Source: Branchiostoma floridae (taxonomy: Eukaryota > Chordata > Leptocardii > Amphioxiformes > Branchiostomatidae). Taken from it: a DNA stretch of 64,000 nt. Below the pieces are notes generated by a model. It saw only the letters and a program-made list of their open reading frames with translations. It searched no databases and had not been told where the DNA came from. The translations under genes and the position numbers were made by a program. Every line of letters starts with the position of its first letter. Position 1 is the first letter of the stretch. The stretch is from positions 151,221 to 215,220 of the forward strand of contig NW_023365729.1 of assembly GCF_000003815.2 (NCBI RefSeq), given 5' to 3'. This document shows positions 49,162 through 61,746 of the stretch, one piece after another.

Positions 49162-52100
49162 ATGATATTCCGATGGCTTCGGCACGTCGGGATGATCGTA
49201 CACAAACCGGCGTGTTCACCGGGGTTCAGACGATGTTTTTCATGGGGAGGGGGGCGGTGGAATCGTCCCCACCGCCCGCCTACCTGTCCTCTCAGTACGG
49301 TGACGGTGTTTCACAAGTTCCCCCTATCCACCAGACTTAGTATCACAACTTCACAAGCCTTCTCAACTGCGGCAAGAGTAAGGACGTTCAGTTTACAAGA
49401 CGAAGCAACATGGAGTTACCTGAAGAGACTTGTAACAGAGGGCCAGACTGTGATGGAGAGCTTACAGAGCGGAGAGAAGACAGACACAGAACACAGGAGA
49501 CTTGTACAGAGGTGGGAGGAGCTCAGACACATTGTGGAGAAGGTACAGCAAGTGGAGACGACACAGAAGGAGTTAGTGGAGGTAGAGAAACTGTTGTCAG
49601 GTCTGGAGGATGGGGAGACAGAGATGAGAGACTTGGCTTTACAGGAGAAGGAGGCGTATGAAAATGATATGAAACACTTGGAGGATGAGGTAATGTTGAC
49701 GTCACTGTCATGACTAAAGGTTAATTGGGATGTTTGGGCATCTTGACAGCTTACTCTAGCATGGTTATCATTCTCAACAAACTGGATAACAAAACCGAAC
49801 GGTAAAAACGAAACATGAAGCCAAAAACCAAACATAAAAATGTCCAGTCTGAGTCATGTCTCCATTATTGTCAACTATTAAGATCAACCTGACAACCTGA
49901 AAAAGAGAATAGGAGGACACTTAACGTTATAGAGTTAAACATACGACCAAGATAAGATAATCATCAAGTGTAACAAAATGACTTCATGATGTAACAAATC
50001 GAATGTAATGAACAGGAGATGTAACAAAACGACCGTTTATCACGTTAGGCATTGAACCATCTTAGACCTGGTACCGAATAGTCTTGATTGGCTAGGGACT
50101 GTAATGTCCAAGTGTGTTATTATTTGTGTAACTCACAGAGAAAGCTACCCAAGTTGTAGTGAGGTGGCCAAATTTTCAGTAAAAGCCTTCCTGACTTGAA
50201 TAAATCGTGCATACGCAAACCTGAATTTAACATTAACATAGTTCCTTCCCTCCCAAGGTAAAGCCCTATCACCTTGGGCTCTTCATCTGTGTGTTGTTGG
50301 TTCTTCTAACTGCATATTTTTGTTCCTTCAGATCCTGACGTTGCTGGTTCCCGCGGATGAAGCCGATGAGAATGACATCATTCTAGAGGTGGTAGCGGGG
50401 GTCGGAGGTCAGGAGGCCATGCTGTTCACGTCGGACATGTTTGAGATGTACTGTCAATACGCTGCGTACAAGAACTGGCACATGCAGGTTCTTACAATGG
50501 ACACTTCAACACTAGGTGAGCATCTATATCTACATAGTGGCTAACATTACCCCCAAATCGCCCCTTCTTGGGCAGCGTGGGGGGGGGGGGGTAATTGAGG
50601 TTCTGGGCTAAGGTGGACAGTCCTCCTGCCTGACACGGAAAGATTCAACTGTGGGAGCCATCACGACTGTGCCAGGCAGGGTTTTCCGTTGTTGAATTGT
50701 GCACAGAAAGAAAGAATACCTGTATGTGTCTGTACGAGCATGTATAGGTTGAAACTTAAGATGAGCACAGGTGAACAACAGTACAGTCAAACTCATACCA
50801 GTGATCACCTCTACAGAAGAACCACCTGTCCTTGCATAATTTTCCCATTGACACAGTATTGTGTCTGGTTCATCTGTGTTGTCATGGTAATGATCTGTCT
50901 TGTCTCCAGTGTTTCCCAAAGTTTTTCATTTCTTCCAGCATGACAGTGAATCCATAGACTGTCTATATGTCCATCCTGTGTGTTGTCAATATTTAAGTGT
51001 ATACTCAATATGGTGTTGATTCACAAGATAGTCTTTCTCTTCAGGTGGATTAAGACATGCCACAGCCAGTATCAAGGGTCTGAATGCCTACAAACTGCTG
51101 AAGCTGGAGGCTGGGGTTCACCGTGTGCAGAGGGTACCCAAGACGGAGAAGGCAGGCAGGGTGCACACCAGTACCATGACTGTAGCAGTCTTACCTCAGC
51201 CTAAAGAGGTCAGGATGGTATCATACAGAAGTTGTGATGGAGATAGTGGTATCACACTGATGTTTTGAAGGAAGGTATCACACAAAAAAGACTTACACTT
51301 CCACAGACTTATAAAAAAAGGACTTGCATCATTTCTGCCGACATTTGAATGTGTGTCTACTCTTGGTGATACGTTAAACAATATGCTTAGTTTACGAACA
51401 TTATAGTATTGTGTAATCACCTGCCCTGATATCTAATTACATGTAATAACTTGTCACAGATAATAAGACTAATCAGGTAACCTATTGTTCTCCAGATTGA
51501 CAACACCTGGGATAAGAGTGAGTTTAAGATAGAGACTAAGAAAGCCAGCGGTGCAGGTGGACAACATGTCAACAAGACAGAGAGCGCTGTAAGGATTGTT
51601 CACATCCCCACAGGTGAGTAGTGTTAGATGTTTAATAGTGATTAACCCATATCACCTGTTCTATGTACTTGATCTAGATTAATCTCTCACTCGCAAGCTC
51701 ATTTACTCAGTCACACTCACTAACTCACTCACTCATTCACCACATTTTCTCAGCCTTAGGTGCATTTCGTTTTGAAGGTGTGTTTTGACATACTGTAAAT
51801 GCATTTAAGTTTGTGGGGATTTAATTTCACGGTAGCACCGCAGACTGTAGCCACATAAAATGTTTGCGGTGGTGTTAAGTTCACGGTGAAGTGGCCACTG
51901 TGAAAACTGTGAACATAAAACCACCACGAACAATTCTGCATTTACAGTAACTAAAATGACATAAATCAAATACATCTTGTATTTTATGATGCACGGTGGT
52001 CAAATACGGGCTCAAAACCTCCCATGTCTGGCCGAATTAGAACCTGGTTCCACGATGTTCCATCTGACGTAATTCGAACCGAACCCGTGTTCTATTTGGG

Positions 52101-53558
52101 GTCATCTGCGGTCGTTGCCGGTAAAACACTGCTGTCTGGCCTCTTTTCCCAAACTACCTTGAATCAGCCCAAAACGATAGTTTTACACCAATATAAACAA
52201 TTTTCTGGACAATTCATCCATGCTATCACTTTGTTTGGGAGCTATAATATGTAACGAAGCTACTGGCGTTTGTGTTGGTGACCTTGAATATTATAAGTGT
52301 TGTTTACACCGGTATCAATTACACCTTCCCGCTATCTGTGCGGCCTGACATGCGTGCAAACATCGTTTAAGATCGCGACCAAGAAGAGTCCAAATTAACT
52401 CATTGACGGCTCAAAATGACCGCAACGGTTTTCCCGAGATTTTTGTTTTTGGGATTTTTAGAGAATGCCTTCGATTTTGAATTATTGGCAATTAAGTGCG
52501 AAAAATGCAATTTTTACGCATATTTTCGACTGTAACTTTGCTCAAAATCAAAAATTAAAAAATCCCAAAAACAAAAAGTTTTATTTTCCTCATAGATGAC
52601 AAAAAATATAAAAATCGAGAATTTCCGATGACACATGCGGCCCATCTTATCAAAAGTTTGGTCAAATTAAAGGCCAATTCCTGGAACAGAAAATGATTGT
52701 CTTTCTAAGCAACATCGAAGCAAAACAGCTATTTGAATTCAAACGGCAAGATTCAAAGTATGTAAAATCAATAATTTAATCTTATTTTGAAAACATTTTC
52801 CTAGTCAAAACATTTTGTTTATTTTCAGATATTTTACGGGTAGCCAAAAGTAGGCCTCCTGTAACCCGATACTCTGTCAAACGCGCATAGCAACGGGAAA
52901 GAATAACCTACCAACCGACCGCCGTGATGTTTATTACCCACTCACTTACTAACTCCTTTTCTCTAGACTCACTCACAGCACACACTCACTTACTCACTCA
53001 CTCTGTCAACCACTTACCCACTTTGTAATACTCACTCACTCACTCACTCACTCACTCACTCACTCACTCACTCACTCACTCACTCACTCACTCAAGATTG
53101 CTCAGAACTGTTTATTGTGGTACAAAAGACTGTTCTAAATTGAAATTATCAGTTCATGACTAATTACATATAAGTAAATGTGTATGTTCCAACACTTTTC
53201 AGGAATTGCGGTTGAGTGCCAGCAGGAGCGTTCCCAGCTGCGTAACCGCGCCATCGCCATGACGACCATCCAGGCCAGACTGTACCAGATGAAACTGGAC
53301 CAGCAGCGATCTCAGCAGCAGCTGGCGCGGCAGCAGCAGATGGGAACAGCCGCGCGGTCGGAGAAGATCCGCACATACAACTTCACGCAGGACCGTGTGA
53401 CTGACCACAGGGCGGGGGTTAACATGTTTAACCTACAGGACTTCCTGTTGGGTGGGGACAGACTGGACGAGATGATCCATACAGTACAGCAGCATCTACA
53501 TAGAGAAGAAGTGCTGCTTATCATGGAGCAGGATAGTAAACAACAACACAAGTCATAA
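49162..53558 (+). CDS. MTRF1L: Mitochondrial peptide chain release factor 1-like (mtRF1a)
   Basis: Terminates mitochondrial translation at UAA/UAG. Coding exons: 49162-49689, 50332-50515, 51045-51208, 51496-51613 and 53203-53558, all GT-AG with agreeing phases; 449 residues. The first about 75 residues are Arg-rich and non-acidic, as expected for a mitochondrial presequence. The PCRF domain follows, with [20 protein letters not shown]. The codon-reading motif PKT is at 269-271 ([16 protein letters not shown]), as in MTRF1L; the MTRF1 recognition-loop insertion is absent. The peptidyl-tRNA hydrolysis motif GGQ is at 313-315 ([10 protein letters not shown]). [18 protein letters not shown] is also class-I RF conserved. 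I chose the ATG at 49162 over an in-frame TTG upstream. The final 113 bp of the last exon region is duplicated downstream. Confidence 0.95.
51791..51949. mobile_element. MITE with TACTGTAAATGCA termini in MTRF1L intron 4
   Basis: 159 bp, starting TACTGTAAATGCATTTAAG and ending CTGCATTTACAGTA. The interior has TTTGCGGTGGTGTTAAGTTC. Same family as 20212-20420. Confidence 0.8.
51950..53202. other. Remainder of MTRF1L intron 4
   Basis: No gene seen. It contains a (CACT)n run at 53029-53094, and scattered CTCACTCA words on either side (51690-51740, 52940-53010) suggest an older, larger array. Confidence 0.6.
53029..53094. repeat. (CACT)n microsatellite
   Basis: About 16 uninterrupted ACTC/CACT units, ending about 110 bp before the last MTRF1L exon. 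Confidence 0.95.
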
Positions 53559-53675
53559 TGATGGGTGGGGACAGACTGGACGAGATGATCCATACAGTAC
53601 AGCAGCATCTACATAGAGAAGAAGTGCTGCTTATCATGCAGCAGGATAGTAAACAACAACACAAGTCATGATAGG
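53450..53675 (+). repeat. 113-bp tandem duplication of the MTRF1L coding end
   Basis: Copy 1 (53450-53562) codes for the last 36 residues plus stop. Copy 2 (53563-53675) follows directly and is almost identical: one base differs in ATGGAGCAG/ATGCAGCAG and one or two at the end. Copy 2 lies after the stop codon, so it is 3' UTR. Confidence 0.95.
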
Positions 53676-54054
53676 GGATAAACACTTGACACATTCATGA
53701 ATCCATAAGACTTTGGGAGGCTGCAGTGTTTTGATATGTGGAATCTGGAAAGTATCAATGACAACATAGTACATCTACATGTAATTGTGTAATGATGGTG
53801 TTGCTTTTATTCAGACTACGGTACATATATGTTATTCATAGGCTTACCAGCTCTGTGCATGCATCAATTTTCAGCCGTTCCGTTTTATGAAAAAGTTTTC
53901 GACCATACTGTAAATAGTACAAAGTAGATGTAGAATGTATGATGTAGATTGCAAGCAAGAATATCGGAAAATGGATGCTAATGTCATTGAATGCCAATGT
54001 CAATTCCAAAGTCTAAGAAAAACATTTTAAAGAACGAAAATGAAAAATATATTA

Positions 54055-54232
54055 CAGTCAAACCTGTATTAGGGGCCACCTCTACAGAGGGGCCACCTGT
54101 CCATAGTGGCCACTTTTTGTCGGTCCCTTGGGTATTTTATCTACAAGTTATCACCTCTATACAGAGGCCACCTGTCTATAGTGGCCAAATTTGTCTGGTA
54201 CCTTGAGTGGCCGCTATAGACAGGTTTGACTG
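54055..54232. mobile_element. TA-flanked MITE, CAGTCAAACCTG family, short copy
   Basis: 178 bp, from CAGTCAAACCTGTATTAG to GACAGGTTTGACTG, with TA on both sides (54053-54054 and 54233-54234). Inner GGCCACCTGTC words are iterated. Relative of 28647-29140. Confidence 0.85.
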
Positions 54233-54234
54233 TA

Positions 54235-57200
54235 TTTAGAATACCATACTCCTGTTTGTTTAGCCATTTGTGTAATCTCCCTGATCACTTATTCATTTAT
54301 TTATCTGATCACTTTTATTTCATTCACATCAGTTTTTAGGCTCCCATATGATTTCATCCATGGAATCAAATAAAGATGGCCTAAGGGTTACTAGCCCTTA
54401 AGTTCAGATTATTGACAGGGATTTGACAAGCGAACACCTGGGTGGACCCCTATCTGTATTAAGGATCTTGTGAGGTTCTTTGATGCGCTTGAGGTGTGGC
54501 TCTCTTAAAACAAAGGTGTTCATTTCCTGATCCTTGTTTACAAACAGTGGTTTACAAACAGTGACCCATGCAAAGGCATTCAGGGAGCATCCGATTGAAT
54601 GGTGTAAATTCGATAATCTTAGAGATTGTGAAAACTTGTAACATAATTTTTCTCTGAATATTCAGGATGGGTGTTAACAGTCAAACATGCCCAAGATGAC
54701 CACTTAGGAATAAAGTGTATTCTATGTGGACAGGTTGTACTGTATACAGGATTCTTACTATTTGTGTAAATGGGGGAAATTATTTAAGGAATCAGCAAAA
54801 AGTAGCCACATTAGTCAGGTGGTAGATCTACATGTAACTTGTTTACAGGTATGACTGTTTTTCACAAGGATGCAAGAATTAGAGGTTGTCAATCTAAATG
54901 ATAGACAATTGCTGTATTTCCTTAGCAAAATCGTAATGTCTACAAAGACGACATCCATCACCATGTACTGCCACTGTCCTGTTTACTTAGGTGTGTGGGT
55001 CACTGGTCACCTTCCAGATTGAGTTGCAAAACCACCAAAGAACGTTAATCCTCTACAAGACAAGTGTCACTCACAGAACAGAGGCCGCATTGATAGTACA
55101 TCTGGACAGGTTGTTCACGTTGGTAGAGTGCTGACAGACTGAAGGAAAGAAAAATTGCAAAAAGAAACTACATCATGAACTACTATTTTCGATCATTTTC
55201 ATCCCTGCATTTATTTGGAGCCAATGGGAGAACATATGAGACACTGAGCTCAAATTTCAACCTTGTCATTTGGGAAATAAGCTTTCTCGCCATATTGATT
55301 TAAGCCTTTGGAGGTTCGCCTCCAGGGTCGGTCCTAGCTCAGACATGTGTTTTAACAGATTACATTAATAATTTCGGGTGGTGACGAAAAGACGGTGGCC
55401 CCGTGCATGCTTCAGGTATTAACAGGTGGTCTCATTGCACTTGGAGCACCGGTACGGCACTGAAGGGTTCGTTCACTGCGACACTGTTGTGTTATTTTCG
55501 CCAATTTTTTTTTATAATTTAGACGTTGCCTAATACGTAAAGGTATGACTTAGAAGACAACAAAATACACAAAACGTAAGAGTAATCCTTCTGCCGCACC
55601 GGTGCCCCAAGTGCAGTGAGATACCACCTTAAGGAGTCAAACCTACACGCAAAATTCGCTTATCCAGATGCGTAGAGGTTTCCTGGTTTGCTCAGAGTTA
55701 AATGAAAATGCTAGCCATTGCAAAGTTGCATTGCACCACTATCCACTTGCGTTATGCTCACCCCAATTGCAATTTAGGAATAAGAAGAATGATTACAGCA
55801 GTACGGTACTCAGATAGACTAACACGCTATCTGTCATTTTGCGAAACTGACAACCAACAGAAAGATGATACTGATGTACAGGAAATGGGTTTGTTAATTT
55901 TTACAAGCAGTGACAACACGACTGTTCATGGGTCAGTAGACAAAGCACCATCCCGGAACTGGACTGTAGAATCCATGCGCCCTAGAGAAGCACCAGATAG
56001 TCTATCTAAAACAACTACAATTCAATTCTGTTACTCAAAGTCCTGTACTAAGTCTAGTTACGCCCTCTGACCTACTCTAATCTCTAAATACACTATGTTT
56101 TGCTTTTATATTGCTACGTTTGTTTTATTGTCAGTCAAAGAAATTTAGATTGTGTTGTTTTTACGTTCTTTATTTTTTTTAAGCATATGCCAATGCTTGA
56201 CATTTGATGTACAAAATGCACTGCTGTTTTATTCTATGTAAATATTCCACTGTATAATGCATGTATGTTTGGTGGCACTCAACATCAGCATTGCTATCTG
56301 GGATGTCCTACGTGTTGCCTTGTTTTAATTTCAATAAAACAAAATATAAACTGTTGGCAACATTTTTCTCTATCATAATTTTGTTGTGTTACAAATAGCT
56401 TTAATAGCCTCTGAAATTCAGAATACCGATTTCAAATAAATTTATGTACAGGTTGACAACAATAGGAAGGCTCCGTACCCTTTTGACAGATTAATACATT
56501 TGGATATACAGAAAGGATTATTAGACATTTTGGTCCCATACGTGCTTGAAACCATGAACGTCACACTAGTTGTCAACAACTTCCGAAATTTGTCGATCAC
56601 CAGAAGGGCACCGAATTTCAATATAGCCAGAGAACCCAGTATACTTTTTGGTAAAAATCTACCCTGTCCGCTTACATTTGACTGGTTCGGTCATCTGCAA
56701 ACAAATCCCAATTACATGTATATATATAAAAAAAAAAAACTGCGCAGTGGACGAGAGGACACAGGCCAACTTATATCATTTTATTGATAAAGCACGTAAA
56801 TTTGTTAGGAAAGTTTTTTTCTAGTGTCACCCCATCTTTATGGTAGGATTTGATACGTTTGCGTGGTTTGTCGCACGATAGATTTATTGTTTGGACAACC
56901 TGTGTCGCACAGAAACCACCTGTTTTGTGACGAAAAAAGGCAACTCCTTTTCAACCTCCTTGAGGCGACTATGGCGATCTGTTCTTATCTGTCATACACT
57001 CAGTGAGTTCGATACCCCGTGACCCATTGAATGTGCCACGAATGAGCGCCTTTATTTATATATATATATATATATACGTCATTTATCTTGAACAGGGTGA
57101 GTGGAAAACAATGCTATCCAGTACTCGTCGCCGATGATCTGTCTATTGTAAACTTTTCAATCCACATCTTGTTGTTTATCAAAGAACCGTGCGGATGGCA

Positions 57201-57313
57201 TCAACAGCCAAATCACATCTTGTAGAGGTGATCAACAAATATTTACACTCGAATTACCTGCTGTTCAGCTCGTCACACACAGGTGACCAACATGTACGGG
57301 GTAAACTGAGTCG
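54235..57313. other. MTRF1L 3' flank / intergenic
   Basis: AATAAA hexamers lie at 54369-54374 and 56333-56338. An open frame at 55702-56067 (121-122 codons, ATG start) has no recognisable features. A MITE lies at 55424-55630 and (TA)n at about 57056-57077. No supported gene. Confidence 0.5.
55424..55630. mobile_element. MITE, second copy of the 24690-24916 family
   Basis: Starts AGGTGGTCTCATTGCACTTG and ends AAGTGCAGTGAGATACCACCTT, giving clear TIRs. The interior is inverse to the copy at 24690-24916 (TTAGAAGACAACAAAATACAC). Confidence 0.8.
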
Positions 57314-57603
57314 GCCGTGTTGGCTTTCAACCACGGTACAGGTAATCTCCAAGCAGATCCTACGGTACCATAAGATAGTATAAAAAAAATGGCAGAGGAG
57401 TGAAGCCGGCCTAGGAGTGTGTTTCGCTACCGGGCAAATGCCGGACACCTTTTGACTGACTACACTCCTTGGCCAGTTTAGTGCTAGCTTATGCATTCGT
57501 AGGATCTGCTTGGAGATTAGCCGTGTTGCAATGGCTTTCAACCACGGTACTGGTAATCTCCAAGCAGATCCTACGGTAGCATAAGATAGTATCAAATGCT
57601 GAC
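57314..57603. repeat. 206-bp tandem duplication containing a TAATCTCCAAGCAGAT MITE, running into a gap
   Basis: GCCGTGTTG-(CAAT)-GGCTTTCAACCACGGTAC followed by GGTAATCTCCAAGCAGATCC occurs at 57314 and again at 57520. The first copy contains a full MITE (57343-57519, termini TAATCTCC...GGAGATTA). The second is cut by the N gap at 57604. Confidence 0.85.
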
Positions 57604-57703
57604 NNNNNNNNNNNNNNNNNNNNNNNNNNNNNNNNNNNNNNNNNNNNNNNNNNNNNNNNNNNNNNNNNNNNNNNNNNNNNNNNNNNNNNNNNNNNNNNNN
57701 NNN
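57604..57703. other. Assembly gap of 100 N
   Basis: Exactly 100 Ns, directly after a tandemly repeated MITE, which probably caused the assembly break. Confidence 0.99.
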
Positions 57704-57845
57704 CTGCGCCCCCCTCCCAAAATAAATCCTAACCACTCCAAAAAGTCTGCAAAGGAGGCTACAACCCAGCGGTCACTACGGAGGATGGTGCCAAGCATAG
57801 GGTAAAAGGTTGAGACAACGTAGTAGTGTCATTCCAAGTTCATTC

Positions 57846-60800
57846 TCAGTCTCCCTCATCGAAGGTCAGCAGTTGAGGATTCCTCCTGACTCCCTCCACA
57901 AACTCCTTCATCTGCACGTGTCCGTCGTTGTTATCGTCCAGTACGGACAGCAGCCTGTCCACCAGCTTCTCCAGGTGCGTGGTGGAGCCCGGCCCGGTGT
58001 TTTCCGAACTCCCCGGCTCGCTGGTTCTCCTCCTGGGGTGCTGCAATTCGTACATCAACTACAGAAGGAGGGGGGATTATGAACATGTTTCTAGAGTGTT
58101 CTAGATTAATAAGTAATTTCTGGAGTAGATATTACTGAGGATAATGTTTTGCTGGGATCTAGCAAATGTTGCATTACCTTGTTGGCAATTGCAAAATACT
58201 GTACTCAATTTACGTGTCTTGGGTAAGAAGTGTAAGATGGAAATATCATCAAAGAAAATTCCTGAAAGACGATGTGTTAACATAATTTCCTGTTCTTCTG
58301 TTCCCTATACAGGGTTGGAAGTATGGAATAAAAAGCCGTGGCGGACACGTTAAAGATAAAAAAAAGAAGGAGAGGCATGTGCTGAATTAGGTTCTATAGA
58401 TTTAAAGATTACCACAAAAGTTGGCACAGACACAAGCAGGTAGACACGAAATTGTCCGATTTGGCCGTCTCTTTAGCCCCACGCACTACCTGACGATCGG
58501 ACAAATTGGTGGCAACCATGCGTCAGACATAGCATCGCTGCAGCTCAAAGAAGCTCGCGTCTTCTGTTTTGAATGTGATTTATAAAGCTTCAATACATAT
58601 CTCCTTTGAATTCTTGAACAAGATGATACAGACATCATTCTGCTCCACAAAATACATCTTTGAGATTATACTGAAGGCTTACCAGGACACGCCCTCCTTA
58701 GCCCGCATTTACGGAAACGCCTTTTTTGCTTCATCCTCTAAGTCTATAATCTATGAGTTGTCTCAGTTTAGCATGTCACGGTCTGTTGTATACAGAACGG
58801 ACAGATGTCGACAAAAAATGGCCCGATTGATATTATTGAGATCGGGCTGGGGGTCTAGCATCCAGGCTAACATTCGCGTGTCGAACTACATGTTCTTTCC
58901 CTCTGGAAAGCACCTAATGTCTTCCATCAGTGCTATCTCGTGTCCGACCACCCAGATAGTGGTATCTTTACAACCTGTATATTAGAAGACCCAACCTTGG
59001 TGCAGCGCCAGCAAGTTTGTAGCAGGTTGTTTCGACGGTTTCGGCTTCCAGTCTTTGATGTTGATGCGTATCTCAAGTTTTGTGGCTCCATTATGCCTGC
59101 CTGATAAATTCACAGTGCCAGACTTGTTTCTCTTATCCACAGTCTAACTAAATTTCTTGTTGATCAAAACTGTTTAGTTTCGCCGTGTTTAGTCCGTACA
59201 TTAGTGTCAAAGGTTATGGATTACAGGTGTTAAAAGCCGACCTCCCCTTTGGATACAATGCAGGCTTTTCACGCAACGTAAAAGAGACAACACTGTCTGT
59301 ACTTCACGGTGAACTTTAGCACGCTAAAGAATGGGCCCATGGGACCCAGTATGATACCTTGCGGGACACCCATTTTTAACTCGTTGGAAGTTCATTGGAT
59401 TCTTTTAGTTTCTATGAGGACGTTATCTCTGGTTTCTATCACTTCATAAAATTAGACAGCAGCTAGTTGTGGGTGTAACATGTATGTACAAACATGTATT
59501 TATATTTTGTTCATCAGACGGCTTCGATCAACTGAAAACATGCACACGTACTTGTACAGGGAGAAGTAAAGCGTCAGCACTTTTCAGCTTATATGGAAAG
59601 TGAGTGAAACATTTTTTTACGTTCCCTGTTGGCTGCCCTGCAACAATGCAAGAGGTCTTTCCATCCAAATATCTGAGATTTGAGATAAACGTAGCACGCA
59701 TTTTGCTCGTAACATGTCTCAATTTACCCCCTCCCCCAAATGAAAACTTGGTGCGTTTAGATAAGATGGGAGGACGTTTATAACAGCTATTATCCAACAT
59801 TTACTTGTCAGCTTTGATTTGAACACTTTTCAGTTTTCACGAATCATTATCGTAACAACGTAGGGCGTATCTAATCATAGTTGTTAACACAGGGTTATCA
59901 TACACATTATACTTTCTGCAGATTATTCTGATTTTTGTCCCGTTTGCTTACGTCATACATTTTCCTCACTTAAACGGAACGTTTAGTCAACGTATATATC
60001 ATCACCGCGGGTGGCGATGTAACGGTCAATTTTCATCATTCCCCCAGCTACTCTTTGACCGTCACATTGGAAAAACGGTATTATCGAGGCTTGCTCTTGA
60101 ACACTTGGATATCTGAAGCGTGCGTTCTCTACTGCACTCGTAGTACGTTTATGAAGGTTAGACATCCAGGTAAACATTATCCCAGTACAATTCAGCACTC
60201 TTCTTCAGCGTCAATAGAATGAACGTAACAATTCAATCTACAAGTACAGTTAACTAGACAAACTGGTTGATCCACTAACTCATAAGGATTGCATGTAAAA
60301 GATTACATTTGAGTGACTTTTACATACGATCCTTAGGAGTGGTTGAAGCGACACTGAAGAAGAGTGGTGGATGTCACTCGAAACGTCCGAAGTCAATCTC
60401 CGTTTTTATCCAGTTGTAGAGATTGAATTGTATTTGAATACTGCATTTAGTAGATGTCTTTAAATCAATTTCTTTTATGAAGAAGGTCTTGGGTACCTGA
60501 TAGATTTATGAGATGATGTTTGAGATGACCTCGAAATTTTAGTAAAAAAATATAATTGAATTCTTAGCTGATATGATGCACATGACTAAATGTATAATCT
60601 ATATATGATATTTCCAACAATGGAAGGAGCTACACTCACTATGATTTTGATATATACTGTTAAATGTTTTATTGGTGATTCATTTGGACTGACTCTCTTA
60701 TAAAATAGAAAATGTTAACAAACCAGATGCTTAATTTTTTTGGTCACGGTCAAAGTAATAAGACAAAGGATATACGGCAAACTGAAATCACCTGCAACCA

Positions 60801-61746
60801 TGTTTTTTTCCTGCAATATTGGTGAATTATTGAATATTAGTAAACAGGTTTGCAAGTTCCAAGGACAGAATGTTCGCTTTTTACTTTCATTAGAGCAAAT
60901 GCTTTTCTCATTGCTTCTCTTCTGGCAAATAAAACAATGCTTGTCTTAAAAATTTGCAGATAAAGATAATACATAAAATGCGTTCTTACTTAATAGAAAT
61001 ATTTTTGAGTAAACAACAACCCTAAACCTTGTCAAGAATATACCAAAATATAGACAAGCATTTGACATCTGTTTTGCAAACTTTATCCACTATTTACTGC
61101 TTTTTGTTGCTCGTCAATATGGATTATTTTGTATCAGAATTTGTCTCTTAGAGGGGGTAGTGACAAATGACATTACAGCTATACGGTACTTGTACAAATC
61201 CCATACGTAGCCACATCGTCTCTTACTGAGCTTAGCTATGATGCAACTGTCTCGTTCCTTATAAAGAATAGATGGACAACTCTCTATCTGTAACTGATGG
61301 AAGATGAAGTCACGTACCTTTAAAACATTTAAGAGTTCGTCTCGGCTGAGTTCGCCGTTGTTATCGATGTCGTACATACTGAAGGCCCACCGTAACCTCT
61401 GAGCGGTGGTACCCCGGAGAAGAGCGCTCATCCCCCGCAAGAACTCCGGAAAATCCACCTGTCCGTCTCCGTCTTGGTCGAAAGTGCGAAAGATTTGCCT
61501 CGCCAGCGAAACCTTCTCCTGGTCGTTGACTGACTCGAAGAAAGCGCAGTAGAAAGCGACGAACTTGTCTCGAGAGAGCGATCCATCCGGGCAGTCTTTG
61601 AGGAATAGGCTTTGCCACTGACGAACCTCCTTTTCGTTGAAATTTGTTTTTCTTGCCAACTGCGCGATCATCCTCCGCGACTGTCCCCTGGTAGTGGATC
61701 GTTTTTGCACGCCACCGCAAGGTAGTAAAGACAGAACCTTACCCAT
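57846..61746 (-). CDS. Neuronal calcium sensor-like EF-hand protein, N-myristoylation signal
   Basis: Two coding exons on the minus strand, 61746-61318 and 58058-57846, joined in phase 0; 213 residues. MGKVLS at the start fits the MGxxxS myristoylation signal. Residues 48-62 contain FLKDCPDGSL, the NCS-type inactive first EF-hand with Cys-Pro. Canonical calcium loops are at 90-101 (DQDGDGQVDFPE), 126-137 (DIDNNGELSRDE) and 184-195 (DDNNDGHVQMKE). LRWAFSMYD is typical of the NCS/recoverin family. It would act as a membrane-linked calcium switch. The linker between EF3 and EF4 (about 150-171) is longer than usual and rich in Arg/Ser/Gly/Thr. I cannot assign it to one vertebrate member. Read-through of the intron would give a shorter form without EF4. 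Confidence 0.85.
58059..61317. other. Intron of the calcium-sensor gene
   Basis: No exon recognised. An open frame at 58569-58985 has no known features. An inverted-repeat element with a hammerhead-like motif lies at about 60197-60440. Confidence 0.5.
60197..60440. repeat. Inverted-repeat element with hammerhead-like motif
   Basis: AATTCAATCTACAA at about 60230 faces TTGTAGAGATTGAATT at about 60415. GACGCTGAAGAAGAGTG (minus, near 60205) faces GACACTGAAGAAGAGTG (plus, 60350). The plus arm continues with CTGAAGA (60354-60360), hairpin GAGTG/CACTC and GAAAC (60380), a hammerhead-like order. Confidence 0.4.

Noticed and set aside
55702-56070. 122-codon open frame between MTRF1L and the calcium-sensor gene
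   Set aside because: ATG start but no motif, no splice context and composition like its surroundings; probably chance or 3' UTR.
58569-58985. 138-codon open frame in the calcium-sensor intron
   Set aside because: No recognisable domain and opposite strand to the gene; treated as chance.
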